Source: Corbicula japonica (taxonomy: Eukaryota; Mollusca; Bivalvia; Venerida; Cyrenidae). Taken from it: 64,000 nt of DNA. Made by a program: the position numbers and the translations under genes. Below are positions 32,185-45,405 of this stretch, piece after piece; positions within the stretch are counted from its first letter, which is position 1, and every line of letters begins with the position of its first letter. The stretch is from NCBI GenBank assembly GCA_038501625.1, contig JAZAYU010000175.1, positions 578,001 through 642,000 of the forward strand, given 5' to 3'. Under the pieces are notes generated by a model. The model saw only the letters and a program-made list of their open reading frames with translations, did not search any database and was not told the origin of the DNA.

Positions 32185-33905
32185 AAAACGTGAAATATGC
32201 ATATCGGGAATCGCCACACTCACAAAACACATCATCCCCGCGCAGCGAAAAAGAAGAGAGGAAAAGAGAGCATGTTGTATGTCAATTCAAATAAGACGCC
32301 ACAAACAATTAACGACATAGACAAGCCTTAGGTCCGTGGCGAAACAAATTGCCACTGGATGTTTAAACCAGTTTCTAGGGTGCACCGACCCCACACTCAC
32401 CCAAACAGGTTCTCATATCAACAAACTAGTACAAGTTGTCTTGGTGAAATAACCCTAACTCACCCATCAGCTTAACAATGTTGCATGAAAAACACACAAA
32501 CATATAAACGTAAGAAGCTAATAGCATTGCAAAGCCGACCGGGTGAGTACTCAATGACCTTACCGAGACCATAGGTCCTGGAGTCAAATTAAGAAGAACA
32601 CGATGAAAGGGATAAAAGGAACAAAACGAGCGTCTAAGGTCTTTAAAGAAAATATTTCCCCATAAACCTTCATAAACTCTCAAACTCCTGCCAACGTCGT
32701 GCGCTGTAGAATATCATGTTGGTAACCCTTCGTGAATTTACATATGGTTTTTAAGAATAACCGGTTGAAATAAATATTGCCTTTATTTTCTAAAGTTATA
32801 AATTATATCTCCATTAAAAACTGGCTGTTAAATACCTTGTTGCAAAAGAAGTGATTTTAAACTGAGCCTCTATTTTCTAATTTACTCTGGGTATCGGCGA
32901 TAAAGCTTGCAAAATGTTTCCCTTAATTTATGTTTTAATTTTTTTTCTGTTATGCAAAGATTACGTTCATTGAAATCATCAACATCATAGCAAGCTCAAG
33001 AAAACCGAACAAGCTGTGAGATATAAACACCGTAAGATGGTGCACGAGGAACATCGCCGTCTAAAAACGGAACATTCACAAGATTAAAATAAAAATCGTC
33101 TCTTGTATCATATCCTCGCTGTCGTTCGAAAATGTCGTAACTACACTTTTGTCGATTTTGTGTTTAATCTTTTGCTCACAACATTATACTTTCCCGCGCT
33201 AATTTCGAAGATACTAGATCTGGTAGCCAATGGAAAAAGGTACATTTTTGTGATGTGAAGAAAATATCGTAAATGAATTGGTCGGTTTATTTGACGGTCG
33301 AAATTCTCGTAACTACTTCGAGAGTGGTATTGCGTCAGAAATGACGTTCAATCTGCTTTCTTAAATCAAATATTCAAATTATGGATAACCTTTTCGAGGA
33401 AACGGTGAGTAAGTTGTTTTATTTGCAATATTTGTCACCGATTAAGTGCACGAAAAAATAGCGTAATTACATAATACCCACAAAATATGGTGCAAAAAAG
33501 TCGTAACTGTAAAATATTATTGTTATTCATTTATTGTGCTATCAATTAAAAGCACAGAAACTATTCAAATTATTGTTATAAAAGCACAGACTACAACAAA
33601 CTACACACTAAACATTCTCTTATAAAGATATATTAAAAGAGTGATCCCATGTCAAGTTTTAAATTGATAGCACTATAAATAAAAATCTGGCGCACATTTT
33701 TGCTCCTCCTGAAATGTAAGGATTTCGCAGTTATGATATTTTCGAACGACAGCGACGATATATTTTAGTAACGTATCAATTTTCAATAGAAAAAGATTAA
33801 GATCAAGAAAGTATGCTTGCTTATCTGAAGTGTTTGCTTTATTAAATTGTAATTCATGAGGGTAAATTTTATTAAAAATTAATGGAAAATGAGTGACAAC
33901 ATTTC
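32185..33905 (-). pseudogene. Family R retroelement remnant with 3' tail, split by a DNA transposon
   Basis: From right to left on the minus strand: a 5' part (33905-33757) matching the region upstream of the FPFLDGDVPR segment, an inserted DNA element (33116-33755), the rest of the coding remnant (33115-32700, with frameshifts), the 3' region and the full tail ending near 32190. It shares the order of the 13355-14518 copy, but its coding sequence is more decayed. Confidence 0.7.
33116..33755. mobile_element. DNA element with about 26-bp terminal inverted repeats
   Basis: TCGCTGTCGTTCGAAAATGT (from 33116) is mirrored by ATATTTTCGAACGACAGCGA ending at 33755, with two or three mismatches over 26 bases. 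It interrupts a family R copy at a TATCATA/ATTTTAG site that is intact in the 14413 and 52975 copies. No transposase frame is present. The target duplication appears to be only a few A/T bases. Confidence 0.8.
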
Positions 33906-33974
33906 TGGTTTTCTTGTCAATTTAAAATTTAATAGCGTTAATATCACAAAACATAGTCGCACAATTTTCACATG

Positions 33975-35102
33975 ACACGGCGACATCGCCTAGCCAAGAG
34001 TGCTGTACATGGTTATAGACGTGCCATCCAAGTTCTCAATAGAGAAATTTTCCGGCAACGCATATAAACCATAACTATACACAAATAACCCTCTGACTGC
34101 CTAGACATTTACATACACTTATTGTTATACATAAATAACATAATTATACAAACATGTAGGACAATTACATATACACATCTATTAGCATCGTGCATCCTCC
34201 TTTTTTATTTTTGGAGTTTTTATGCACACAAATGCTATAGAAAGAGACACACACAATGGAAGTCAGCTGGATCTTTCGATACACTGATTTGAAGATATAT
34301 ATTAAGTTAAGGGGAGATAATTCAATTCAAACAGCTAACTTTCGAATTAAGGGATCCCCGAAAGGATTCATGTTCGTGGAAGTAAGATACATATGGGTGA
34401 GATAAGTAACCAACGAACAAACCTTCAGACATAAAGGAACAGATCTAAGCACCAGACACGGCGACATCGCCTACCCAAGAGTGCTGTACATGGTTATAGA
34501 CGTGCCATCCAAGTTCTCAATAGAGAAATTTTCTGGAAACGCATATAAACCATAACTATCCACAAATAACCCTCTGACTGCCTAGACATTTACATACACT
34601 TATTGTTATACATATACAAACATGTAGGACAATTACATATACAAATCTATTAGCATCGTGCATCCTCCTTTTTATTTTTGGAGTTTTTATGCACACATAT
34701 GCTATAGAAAGAGACACACACAATGGAAGTCAGCTGGATCTTTCGATACACTGAATTGAAGACATATATTAAGTTAAGGGGAGATAATTCAATTCAAACA
34801 GCTAACTTTCGAATTAAGGGATCCCCGAAAGGATTCATGTTCGTGGAAGTAAGATACATATGGGTGAGATAAGTAACCAACGAACAAACCTTCAGACATA
34901 AAGGAACAGATCTAAGCACCAGACACGGCGACATCGCCTACCCAAGAGTGCTGTACATGGTTATAGACCTGCCATCCAAGTTCTCAAAAGAGAAATTTTC
35001 CGGCAACGCATATAAACCATAACTATCCACAAATAACACTCTGACTGCCTAGACATTTACATACACTTATTGTTATACATATACAAACATGTAGGACAAT
35101 TA
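33975..35102. repeat. Tandem repeat, unit about 470-480 bp, 2.4 copies, cut by an LTR
   Basis: CGACATCGCC followed by an AAGAGTGCTGTACATGGTTA block recurs at 33981, 34462 and 34929. The second and third units are nearly identical to each other and close to the first. The third unit stops at GGACAATTA, where the first LTR begins (35103), so the retrotransposon array entered this repeat. Confidence 0.9.
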
Positions 35103-36216
35103 TGTAACCCTTTTGGTATTCAGCGTTAATGGGGCATAAATACACAGGTTATAGGTGATTCCAAATAACAATAAGAAAGTTCCATCTACATTCGGCTTTA
35201 GTAGTCTGTTCAGATACAATGTCTTGAAGAGGTGGAAATACATGTATGGAAATCCCGGAAATCCGGAAATCCAGAAATACAGTAGTCCAGAAATATATAC
35301 GATCTGAAAAGATGCATTATTACAAACAATAAATATCAGTACTAAAAACAGATTCACAAAACAATCCTTAACAAAACAAGTCATGATATGATACATTACA
35401 CAACGTTACACAATTGAAATGATAATCTGATGCAAGGTTATTACATACAACATATTAGATATAATATTGTGGTTCTTTGCTTATAGACTGGTTTCCGGCG
35501 TAACCCAAGTGATATTTTAAATAGATAAATCTAAAACATATAAGTCTGATAATTTAGTGATGTTCCCTTATTACTTGTCATTTACACAACCATATTCATT
35601 TACAATAATTACATACCTTTATCAATGTGATAAACATCCACTGGTCTACAATAAACAGTCACACACTTTTCTAACGCTGTCTGGTGCTGTGCAGTGAAAA
35701 CTGAAATACCAATCACCATTTTGAGAATCATGCTTGTGTTAATAAGAAATTGGCAGCGCGCAGACCAAAGCGACAGAACCCTGAATAAGTCAGACTCGCG
35801 GAAACATTTGACAAAGAATCCAATGTCATCAGAAAAACAGACGAAAACGATTCTGAACCAATTCACAAAGAACACTACATTAAGAAGTTACCTTAGAATC
35901 CATAAATCTTAATCCATATAACACTATAAAGATTTAAACTGATCAAAACTTGACCAAAAGAAAACGTAACAGTCATGTACATGTTTTCACCAGGAACTTC
36001 TTTTGCGGAATGATTTTCCTTTCCCGCTACAGTGCAAATCTGACGACAACTCATACCACACGACTTGCCTAACCAATCGAATTAAACTAAACTACATCAC
36101 ATGATATGCATGTGATCTACTCCTAATTTTACACATAAAATTCTATAAAAAGAATAAAGTTAAAAACTTATTGGTTAGATATGGGACGCCATACGCTAAA
36201 ATTTGACTCTGCTACA
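35103..36216 (-). repeat. LTR A (3' LTR of copy 1)
   Basis: It starts TGTAACCC and ends GCTACA on the plus strand, so it has the TG...CA termini. It is 1114 bp long. On the minus strand it follows a purine-rich tract (complement of 36217-36232, TTCTCCCGCTCTCCGG). Frames of 70-100 codons inside it recur in every LTR and are not considered genes. Confidence 0.9.
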
Positions 36217-36663
36217 TTCTCCCGCTCTCCGGAAATGATGTCCCATCATTTCTCTGTAATAAAAAAATCATATGAGCAAGTCAAAATATCTCTTCCATAG
36301 GTGACAACTAGAAATGAAGAGAAAAACAAATATATTCAAGTCATGAATAAAAATACTATGAGTCTATCAAATGAACATAAACCAAGTTCACCAACTAATT
36401 CCAATCAGCTTTCCTCTGTTAAAGAAACAAAGATATTAGCTAACTGAAATCAAAACACCAAAAATATTAATACAAAGAAAACATATATTGAATGATCATG
36501 AGAATGTATCAGAACTTGTCTTCACTCTCCCCCTACAAAAAAAATTGTGTCCCTGCAATTATAATTCAAATCGGTTAAAATCCATAAAAATAATGACATG
36601 CTTTAAACTGAACAAGCATAACATAAAATGATAAAAACAAATCAGATCATACTTTTCTGTTCT
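36217..36663. other. Polypurine tract and noncoding end of copy 1
   Basis: The minus-strand polypurine tract touches LTR A at 36217-36232. The remainder up to the last pol stop at 36664 is AT-rich with no frame. There is no room or frame for an env gene. Confidence 0.7.
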
Positions 36664-39600
36664 TTATTTCATAATGGCTTCACAAATTCTATGTGCAACT
36701 TCTGAAGTCAACATATTAAATACACCAGATTTAAGAAGAATGTTTAGAGCTTCCAATTTACTATCTACTGTTCGAGTATTTAACATTTCAGAGTCATGAG
36801 CTGACTTAGCTGCTCTTGATTCTACAGTGATTTCATTGCAACTGTAATCCTCCAAATATCTAGGCCGCTTACTTTGCCTACCTGACCTTGTAGTAGGTAT
36901 CGGGAGTCTTTCTCTCCTTTCTCTTGCCACTGGTTTTGGAGGTGTTCCTCTCCTTGTTCTTTCTGGTCTCTGGGGTATGTCTCTATTATCTCTCTCTGGC
37001 GATAATCTTGCCAAAGTATCTCCATCAATATTGTTCAACACTGTTTCTTCATCTATTGTTTCAATTTCTTCATCTGTTGGATGAATAACACTTCTTCAGT
37101 TGTTTCATTCATGTCAATTTCATCATGGTCGTCATGATGAACTTCCAGTTCCGCTTGTATTTCTCTCTCTTTTATATATGTCAGGTCATTGTCGGGTTCT
37201 TCTCGACGGATGACCTCTGGTTCTAAATCTTCTGTATCACATACCGACTCATCTGGAGTGGTACTTTTCCTTTCTAAATAAGTGACTTTTGTCCTTATAA
37301 CTCTATTTGTTCTATCTGTATCTACTTCTGTTCTGTGATTTTCAGAATAGCGGGCGTCCCCACTGTCAACTGTCAGTCTGACAAGTTCAGACTTGAATCA
37401 GTGAGCTCACTCTGTTCTATTACTTTAACTTCTTGTCATTTTCTTGGTTTGGGAACTGGTTTGAAGCTTTGCTTGTCCTCATATTCGTCATTAAACGATG
37501 TTACTGGCAACAGATGGTTTCTGTGCAGTGTCGTAATCGTTCCAGTTTCTGACTCTACTTTAAAAACTGGAATGTCTGGATTGGCTTGCTCTAGTACAGT
37601 GTATATATGCTCTTCAAACTTGTCTGCAATTTTGTGTTTTCCTTTGTGAGCAAGAACACGTACCAGCACTTTGTCACCCACTTCAATCTGTGCAGCCTTA
37701 GCTTTCTTGTCAAACTGGGATTTCTGCTTTAGCCTAGCAGCATCAGCATGCTGTTTCACAATGTCCTGTGCGACTTTCATCCTTTCTTTCAGGTCTTTTA
37801 TATAGTCAGTGGTGTCTTGTACTGTTGTTTCCTCTGCTGACTCAAATAATGTGTCCACAGGCAACTTAGGTTTTCGGCCGAACATAAGCTCGTAAGGGGA
37901 GTATCCTGTTGATTCATGTATTGTTGCATTATATGCAAACACAAGAGATGGCAGGTACTTTTTCCAATCAGCCTTCTGTTCTGGCTTTAAGGTTCCTAAC
38001 ATGCTGATAAGAGTCCGGTTCAATCGCTCTGTAGCACCATTACCCATGGGATGATAGGGGGTAGTGCGGCTCTTCTGAATTCCCAAGATCTTACAAAGTT
38101 CCTTAATAATGTCACTTTCGAAATTTCCACCTTTGTCTGAATGAATTTTTGAAGGCATGCCGAAACTGCTGATAAAGTTGTTGTAAAATGCATCAGCTGT
38201 TGTGTTTGCTGTTTGGTTTTTTGTAGGAACTGCAACTGCGTACTTCGTAAAGTGATCAGTTATGACTAATATATTCCTATAGCCACCTTGTGATTGCTCA
38301 ACAGACAGGAAATCCATGCACACCATTTCAAGAGGGAAGGTAGTGGTGATGTTAACAAGTGGTGCCTTGTTTGGATCCTTCTTTCTCATGGTACATCTTT
38401 TGCAGCCTCCAATCCATTGTTCTACATCTAAAAGTCATTCCTGGCCAAAAGAATCTTTCCCTGATTAGTGATATTGTTCTCTCTCTGGCTGGATGACCCA
38501 CATCGTTGTGTAACCCAAATAACACTTTCCTTCTAAATATTGATGGAATAACTAATTGTTTTATCTCTTGTCCATTTTGATGAAGAATTTTGTAAAGTAC
38601 CCCTCTTATAATCTTGAAGTTGTCAAAATGTTTCTTCATTTGGAAGTCGAATTTGTTGAATGGTGTTTTCTGATGTGGAAGTTTATTATCTATTCTAGCC
38701 CTAATCCATTTTCCTATGATAAAATCTTCTCTCTGAGCTTTACGTATCTCTCTAAGTTCTATTTGTGCCATTGGTTGTCTAGCTGATTCTGTTGCTTCGA
38801 TGATGTTAATTGAAGCTACTGGAAGTGTTTCTATCAATGTCTCAATGTTCATCGAGTTGCAAATGGCCTTGATGACATCATTCTGTATCTTAATATATTC
38901 CCCATCAGTGTGTGTAACCTTATGAAACGGGTAGCGTGACATTGCATCTGCATCTCCGTTACGAAGACCTGGTCTATAGAAGATGTCAAAGTCGAATGAT
39001 GCTAATGCTGATACCCATTGTTGACCGGTTGCATCCAGCTTTGCCGCAGTAAGTACATGGGTGAGGGGATTATTGTCTGTAAAAACAGTAAAATGATGAC
39101 CCGTGAGATAATCACTGAATTTCTCTGTGACACTCCATTTGAGACATAAAAATTCCAGTTTAAATGCAGGGTAATGTTGTTCTGTGTAAAGAGGCTGTTT
39201 TTTCTGAATGTGGCGATTCCTGATATGCATATTTCACCTTTTTTTTGAAAGATTTCTACTGGCATAGGCTATCACTCTTTTCTTGTTTTCATGTACTTGA
39301 TACAGAACAGCTCCTAATCCTGTATTACAAGCATCAATGTGAAGTTCAAATGGTAGATCAAAGTCAGGATATGCCAAAATTGGTGGTGATGTAAGTATTT
39401 CTTTAAGATGTTCAAATGTCTTTTGTTCTAATTCTGTCCACTGCCAAACTTTTTCTGTTTTTGAATATTTCTTTTTGGAGGTTGGTGGTAAGAGTTCATT
39501 CAATGGTTTGGTTATCTTGCTGAAATCCTTTACAAATCTCCTATAATAACCAGCAAACGCTAAGAAAGATCTTAGTTCATCTGCGTTGCTTGGTGTAGGC

Positions 39601-39989
39601 CAGTTTCTTACTTTGTCGATTTTTTCCGGATCGGTTTCCACTCTGTCCTCACTTACAACATGTCCCAAAAATTTGACGCGTTTTTGAAGGAAGAAGCATT
39701 TATCGGCTGATAATTTCAATCCACATTCTTTAAGTCTGGTTAAAATAAGATCTAGACGTTGCAGATGTTGTTCGAAATTTTCCGAAAAAATAATCAAATC
39801 ATCCAAGTACATTAAGCAGATGGTCATGTTGTAATCGTCTAAGCACTCTTCCATGAGGCGCTGGTATGTCGCAGGTGAATTCGACAAACCAAGGGGCATT
39901 TTTACATATTCATAGAAACCGAGTGGCCCAACAGTAAATGCTGTTCTTTCTTTATGAGTGTCTTCAACCTCAACTTGATGATACCCTGC

Positions 39990-40605
39990 TGTAAAAAGTC
40001 TCCCCGTACATTCAATCAGTGCTGTTATCAGTTACGTCCTTTGAAGGTCGTTGAGCACGATACTTATGTACAAAGTTAATAGTACTTCTAAAATTACTTT
40101 TGTTTTTATATTTTGGCCAGTTTAAACATAGGTGGTTTCAATATCCCATCTAATAAGGTTTTGGATATTGTCCAATCACCCCCAAGGATATACTTCCTGC
40201 TTTTTAAATTTTGCCTTTGGCATTGTCTGTGATACGCAGGATTTATATTCTAAGATCCCCGTTCTCAATTCTATTCTGTTTAGTTCCGCCCATTGTTTTC
40301 TCGTTTAGGGCAAACCCATTCTTTTATCTGGGGACCATACGCCGCTGAACATGGAGTGGTATTAATCTAAAAATACCTCATTGGAGGTTCCATGTTCACC
40401 GCCATATGCATACCATCGTTTGGGATGGATCAAAATTGTACTGTTTATTTGTGTAAATATTGAGTTGCGCTCAACCCGGGGCTAGGCGGCGTGGGCAGTA
40501 ATATGCAATCCCATTACTGCCCATGAACAGGCTCAATCAAACCGAGCCTGCAGTATTTTCATATTTGTCGTGTTCGGTGGTTTTCAAAGTTCCCTTTTCA
40601 TCTAT
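39990..40605 (-). mobile_element. Family C element inserted in copy 1 reverse transcriptase
   Basis: Alignment with the uninterrupted site in copies 2 and 3 (ACCCTGC|CTTCATATCC) places the insertion. It contains GGGCAGTAATGG-type and GCCTAGCCCCGGG-type landmarks shared with 58291-58988, in the opposite orientation. Confidence 0.85.
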
Positions 40606-41839
40606 TTCATACCCATTACAGTGAACAGTTTTGCTCCTTTTAAACAATCAAATACTTCCTCAATGCGTGGTAGAGCATAAGCATCTTTAACTGTCTTTTT
40701 ATAAAGCATTCTGTAGTCAATGCACATTCGGAGTTTTCCATTTTTCTTCCTAACTAATACAATGTTAGATGCCCAGGGTGATTTGGATTTTTGTATTACA
40801 CCAGATGCTAGAAGTTGCTCAAGATGTTGTCTTACTTCTTCAACCATAGCAGGTGGTATTCGCCTATGCTTTTGTTTGAATGGCACATCATCAACTAAAT
40901 CTATCCGATGTTTAATTTTGTCACATGTTCCAATATCAGTGTCATCTTTGGAAAAAAATATCAATGTGTTTTTGAAGAAGTTGACTTAATTGATGGTTCT
41001 GATGGTCAGTTAATGTTGATTCAATGTGTATTTGATCAAAGACTTTAGACTCGGTTTCTGTTTGTTCAAGTTTGTGAAATACAGCATCATCTACTTTCAC
41101 TGGTTGGAGTTCACAAACAATTGCCCTTGGTGGAATACTAACTGTCTGTGTAGATAAGTTTGAGATGTTCACAGTTATCTCTCCATTATGTTTGTAAACA
41201 TACTGTATGACTGAAGGTGTTATGTCAATAAGTGAATTAATAAGGCATTCCTCTGATTCCTGTATGAGAGCACAAGTAGGTTGATGATCCAACTCTCTAT
41301 CAGTGTAACCTTTGATGTTTACTGATGCATTTGGCTCTATGATGACGTTACAGTGTTCTGCACTTCTTACAATTGCTATGCGATCTTTGTTTCTTTTTAG
41401 TTCTTTGTCTCTTAAAGCTATACACCTGAACGCCAAATACCAGGGTGTGTGTAGATTGGCTTTTTGTAGATAAGATTCACCAAAGTTGTTTCTGCAATCC
41501 ACAAGAAGTTCATTTAATATGTTTGTTCCAATAAGTACAGGTGTCTTTTTGTTGTAAGGAGTATCTGGTGTTATCAAGAAAATGCAGGTCTGTCCATCAG
41601 TCTTTGGTACACCATCAGTTTGTAATGTTGCTTCAACATAACCAATGTATTGGAGCTTACTGCCATCAGCACATTCTACATTTAGTATGTTCTTCAGTGA
41701 ATGAAGTTCCAAGTCTGCAAGATGTTGTTGGTAAAAAGCTTGACTAATGTAACTAATCCGGCTACCGGTATCCAATAATGCTGTTGTTTCAATGTTGTTT
41801 ATCTTAATATTTGTTTCAGTAGAACTGCCAATTAGTTGC

Positions 41840-41898
41840 GGACCATTGTTGTCTGTGCCTAAGTTTGGTCCTTTCACAGGGGCACTTGTTAGTTTCCC
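41840..41898 (-). promoter_or_regulatory. Putative -1 ribosomal frameshift site between gag and pol (copy 1)
   Basis: The minus-strand heptamer GGGAAAC (41898-41892) lies in gag frame as G GGA AAC directly before the gag TAA (41891-41889). The pol frame is -1 relative to gag and is open across this point. Six bases after the heptamer, GTGCC can pair with GGCAC (41859-41855). GGACCA within that loop can pair with TGGTCC (41845-41840), the topology of an H-type pseudoknot. GGGAAAC is a known slippery sequence of retroviral gag-pro junctions. Copies 2 and 3 are identical here. Confidence 0.75.
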
Positions 41899-43108
41899 TG
41901 GCAGTATTTTGCAATGTGTCCCTCCTGACCACATTGATAGCATTTCCTGGTGTCTACATAGGCATCGAAATTCTGTTGGCTATTTTGATTTGTATTAGCA
42001 GGTTTGAATGTATTGGATCCTGTTGGTCTTCTTGGTCGGAATGATCCACGGCCTCTATTTTCTCTTTGATTGTTTCCTCTACCTCTAAATCCTCTACCCC
42101 TGTTAAATCCTCTATTATACTGCCACTGATTACCATCTGTGTACGTTTGATCCTTTTCTTATTCTAACTTTTTAATTCTCTCGTTCATTTTCTCTAGGAG
42201 CTCCTTAACTTCTGTTAATTCAGATTTTCCTTCGGGTTTCTCTGGTTTGTTAATGGCGTGACACTTTGTTGATTCACTGTCAATTTCCAAATCTTTCTCA
42301 ATTCTCCTCACCTCCACTTTAAAATCATCATAGTTGGCAATTGTGTGGAACTGATACACTGAGTTATGCTTAAGTGGTTTCAACATCCCATCATAAAATA
42401 TTTTCTTGAGCATATCACTTCCATGTGCGACAGCTCCTAGCTGTACTGCTTTAGCATAGATATCCTCAATTCTTGATGCATACTTGACAATTTCTTCTCC
42501 TTTCTTTTGTTGACAAGCAAAAAGGTTTTTCATTATTGACTCTGGTGTTTCAATATCTACATAAATACTTTCAAACTTTTTCATCACTTCAGTGAGAGAT
42601 GCATCAACACCAAGATTTGTCATTACATTTGCTGCTTCACCTTTGGCTGAATTGCGAATAGCACGCAGTATCTCATCTTCATTAAGTTTCCCTATTAGAC
42701 ACTTAATATCATAGCACCATGTGTGATAATTAACCTCACCCTTGCCTGGTTCACCAAAGAATGAAGGTAGCTTAAATAAGTCACTGTTTCTGGCGCTGAA
42801 GATGCAGATATCAATGATGATCTAGTTGTTCCAGATGCTGAGCCTGGTGTTTTAACTGTTGGCATTGTCAATGTTGGAGGCGGAGCAACTAATATTGGTT
42901 TCTTTTCCTTAGTACGAAGTACTTGGCTTTTCATAAATTCCATTAATTCTTCCTCACTTTCCACTTTAGGCTTCATCCTCATCTTACGCATGAGTTCAAC
43001 CAACTTTTTCTCATTTTCATCAATGTCAAATGATTCAACTTCACTTTCTCCTTCCAATTTCATTTCACTTTCTTCTAACTTCACTTCCGCTTTCTCACCG
43101 TGAGCCAT
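41889..43108 (-). pseudogene. gag: gag of gypsy copy 1, disrupted
   Basis: The start ATG at 43108 opens an acidic N-terminal region. A frame change near 42785-42815 leads into a capsid-like segment (around LPSFFGEPGKGEV), which then runs to TAA at 42161-42159. The same frame continues as an Arg/Gly-rich nucleocapsid (RGFNRGRGFRGRGN) with one zinc knuckle CYQCGQEGHIAKYC (CX2CX4HX4C), ending at TAA 41891-41889. Gag binds and packages the element RNA in cytoplasmic particles. The internal TAA is present in all three copies. Confidence 0.8.
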
Positions 43109-44065
43109 TATGATTTCAAATTAATTTCACTAATCACTTTTCACAGAAAATGTGTCACTATTACACCACACTGTTGATAATTCACTTTCACTATAACACT
43201 ATTCACAGTACACTTCACTTTCACTGTAACACTGTTCACACTATAAACACTATACTTCACTTTCCACTTTCAATATAGCACTATTAACACTTAAGATCAC
43301 TTAATTTCAACGAACGGTGTTTTGATTCTAGCAATGTTATTTCCTTCACTGCTTTTCACAGTGCTTCAATTAATTTTTTAATTATTTAATATAAGATTAA
43401 TTACATTTTAATAATTTAATTTGTTTTAAGTTATTTAACCTAAGTAACTAGAAATTACTCTTCTTTTTTTCAAAAAAACAAATCTTACATTCCTTAAGTT
43501 ATGAATTAAATTAGTTAAATTTATTTTGTTTAATTAAGTTATTAATTAAATTATTTTAATTAAGTTATTAATTAAATTAATTTATTTTTAAGTTTTATTA
43601 ATCAATCCTTTTTATGTTTCTTTAAAGTACTAAGTTAAGATCAAATTTCTAATTTAAGTTTTATTATTTAATTTTTTTTATTTAATGTTTTATTTTAACT
43701 ACCTAAGTCTATTATTTAATTTATATAAATGAATCACCTTAATGCTTAATTACTTTGTACACTTAAGTTACACTAATGAACCATCTTAATGTATAATTAA
43801 TATTTAACCTTAATGTGTGCGAGTATATCACAGTATAAATTTAGTTTATTTAAATCACCTTAAATAAATTAATTATTTTCAATCAATTCAACCACCTTAA
43901 TTTAATTAAATTATTTCAATCAAAAGTTAATTACCTTAATTTAATTAATCAATTCCATTTTTTTAAATATTTATTTCTTATATTTTTACCTTATTTATTT
44001 TTGTTGTTGAACTAACATATTTATTCTTTTTTCTATTTAAATTAAAAGAAGCACTTCAAATTGTA

Positions 44066-44137
44066 TTCAATTCAGTTCAATTCAATTCAGTTCAGTTTAG
44101 TTCAATTCAGTTCAATTCAATTCAGTTCAATTCAGTT
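44066..44137. repeat. Simple repeat of TTCAA/TTCAG pentamers
   Basis: About fourteen consecutive five-base words alternating between TTCAA and TTCAG, within the copy 1 leader. Confidence 0.9.
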
Positions 44138-45405
44138 GCAACTTTATTAATGTTCACACTGCTAGTTGACTAGACTTCTATTAACGCCGCGCCATATATC
44201 CGCAAATCAAAACAACCCGATGTATGACCCTGATTTCAAATAGCAAACTTAATTTGAATTCAAATAAACACGTTGATTAAATGCTTTATTTCATTTAACC
44301 AAATTCAACTACCAATGCATGTAATCTGAAGAAGAAAAATTATTTTTCTAAGTCAGATTAAATATTCACTGCCCAATAAACCAGTTGTATCACTATAATG
44401 TATTGTAATTCAATACACCTTTTAGTGCAAGTTATACACCACTAAATCAAAATAAACCTGTAATAAATAAATACAAAGTAAATTTTTATTTTCTGCATCT
44501 GAAAATCAAAATAAACATGTTAATTAATTCAACTGTCAGTATTATACAAGGCTATGACATAAATCACTAAATGTCTACTTTCAATATAGCTGTTTTCTGA
44601 AAATGGATGACCTAATCTACATCACAGTTCAAAGGTTACCAAAGGTTAATGCAAGTCACATGACCTAACCTAGCCACTACAATGTTCCACCTACGACCTC
44701 AATTGAACTCTACACTACAATCCAGTCAATGAGATTACAACAAACCACTACTATGTTTACTACTGAACTATGAATGAAATTCCAATACCTGTTTACTACA
44801 CACAGAATGTACCAATTACTGTAAAATCAACCAACTTTTCAAGTAGATGAAATTTTCTGTCCCAAGGTCTGCAATGCTACTAATATTAATTAAGACAGAC
44901 AAGAGGGAAGATTCAATAGGTAAAGGATAATTAAGTGTTAAATGCAATGCTCATGCAATTGTTAGCCAACTGTGAAGTGATTCACATACTCTCCTACAAT
45001 ATTCACACTTTATATAATAAAACTAATACACATAAATGCCTGGGTTTATGGGAAGAAAAAATCAGAAATTTACAAAATGAATTCTTCCATTAACTAACTT
45101 AGTTGTTTACTTTGAAGAAATAATAATTCTAAAATTATTATTAAGAAACAAAATTTCTAAATAATAATATTTACTTTCCAAAATATATCAAATTTTGGGA
45201 ATATATAACTAATACTTGCTAATTTACAGAATTTATATTCCAAATGAGATTACAGTACTTAATAAAATTTTGAAAATATAAAAAAATACAAAATTTTATT
45301 AGATAATGCTATAAATGATGTAAATCAAAGACCTAGGTAAAAAAAATCAAAAATTAGCCCAGGAAAAAAAAAACAGTGAAAAGGTTAACACATTAGCAAT
45401 TTGAC

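Larger units (their letters stand above)
36664..41943 (-). pseudogene. pol: pol polyprotein of gypsy copy 1, disrupted
   Basis: In order on the minus strand: aspartic protease (DTGS at about 41763-41772; flap VLIGTN), reverse transcriptase (conserved NGKLRMCIDYR; YLDD at about 39798-39809), RNase H (HIDACNTGLG, TDNNPLTHVL), integrase and a C-terminal tail. The integrase core in the 38389 frame has D26, D85 and E121, a D,D35E spacing, then a GPY/F-type segment. Breaks: one extra A at 40952-40958, a 616-bp family C insertion at 39990-40605 that destroys reverse-transcriptase motif A (VMG where the others have VMD), a family R scrap in RNase H near 39190-39245, a one-base change at about 38430 in the zinc-binding region, and TGA at 37436. 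The tail (37041-36664) has a damaged AT-hook (RGTPPK). The gene cannot be translated whole. Confidence 0.85.

Noticed and set aside
36232..36663. Search for an env gene between pol and the 3' LTR in the gypsy units
   Set aside because: Only about 430 noncoding bases are present in each unit.
40720..40989. Plus-strand frames of 68-89 codons repeated within each gypsy unit
   Set aside because: They are antisense shadows of gag and pol and recur only because the units are copies.
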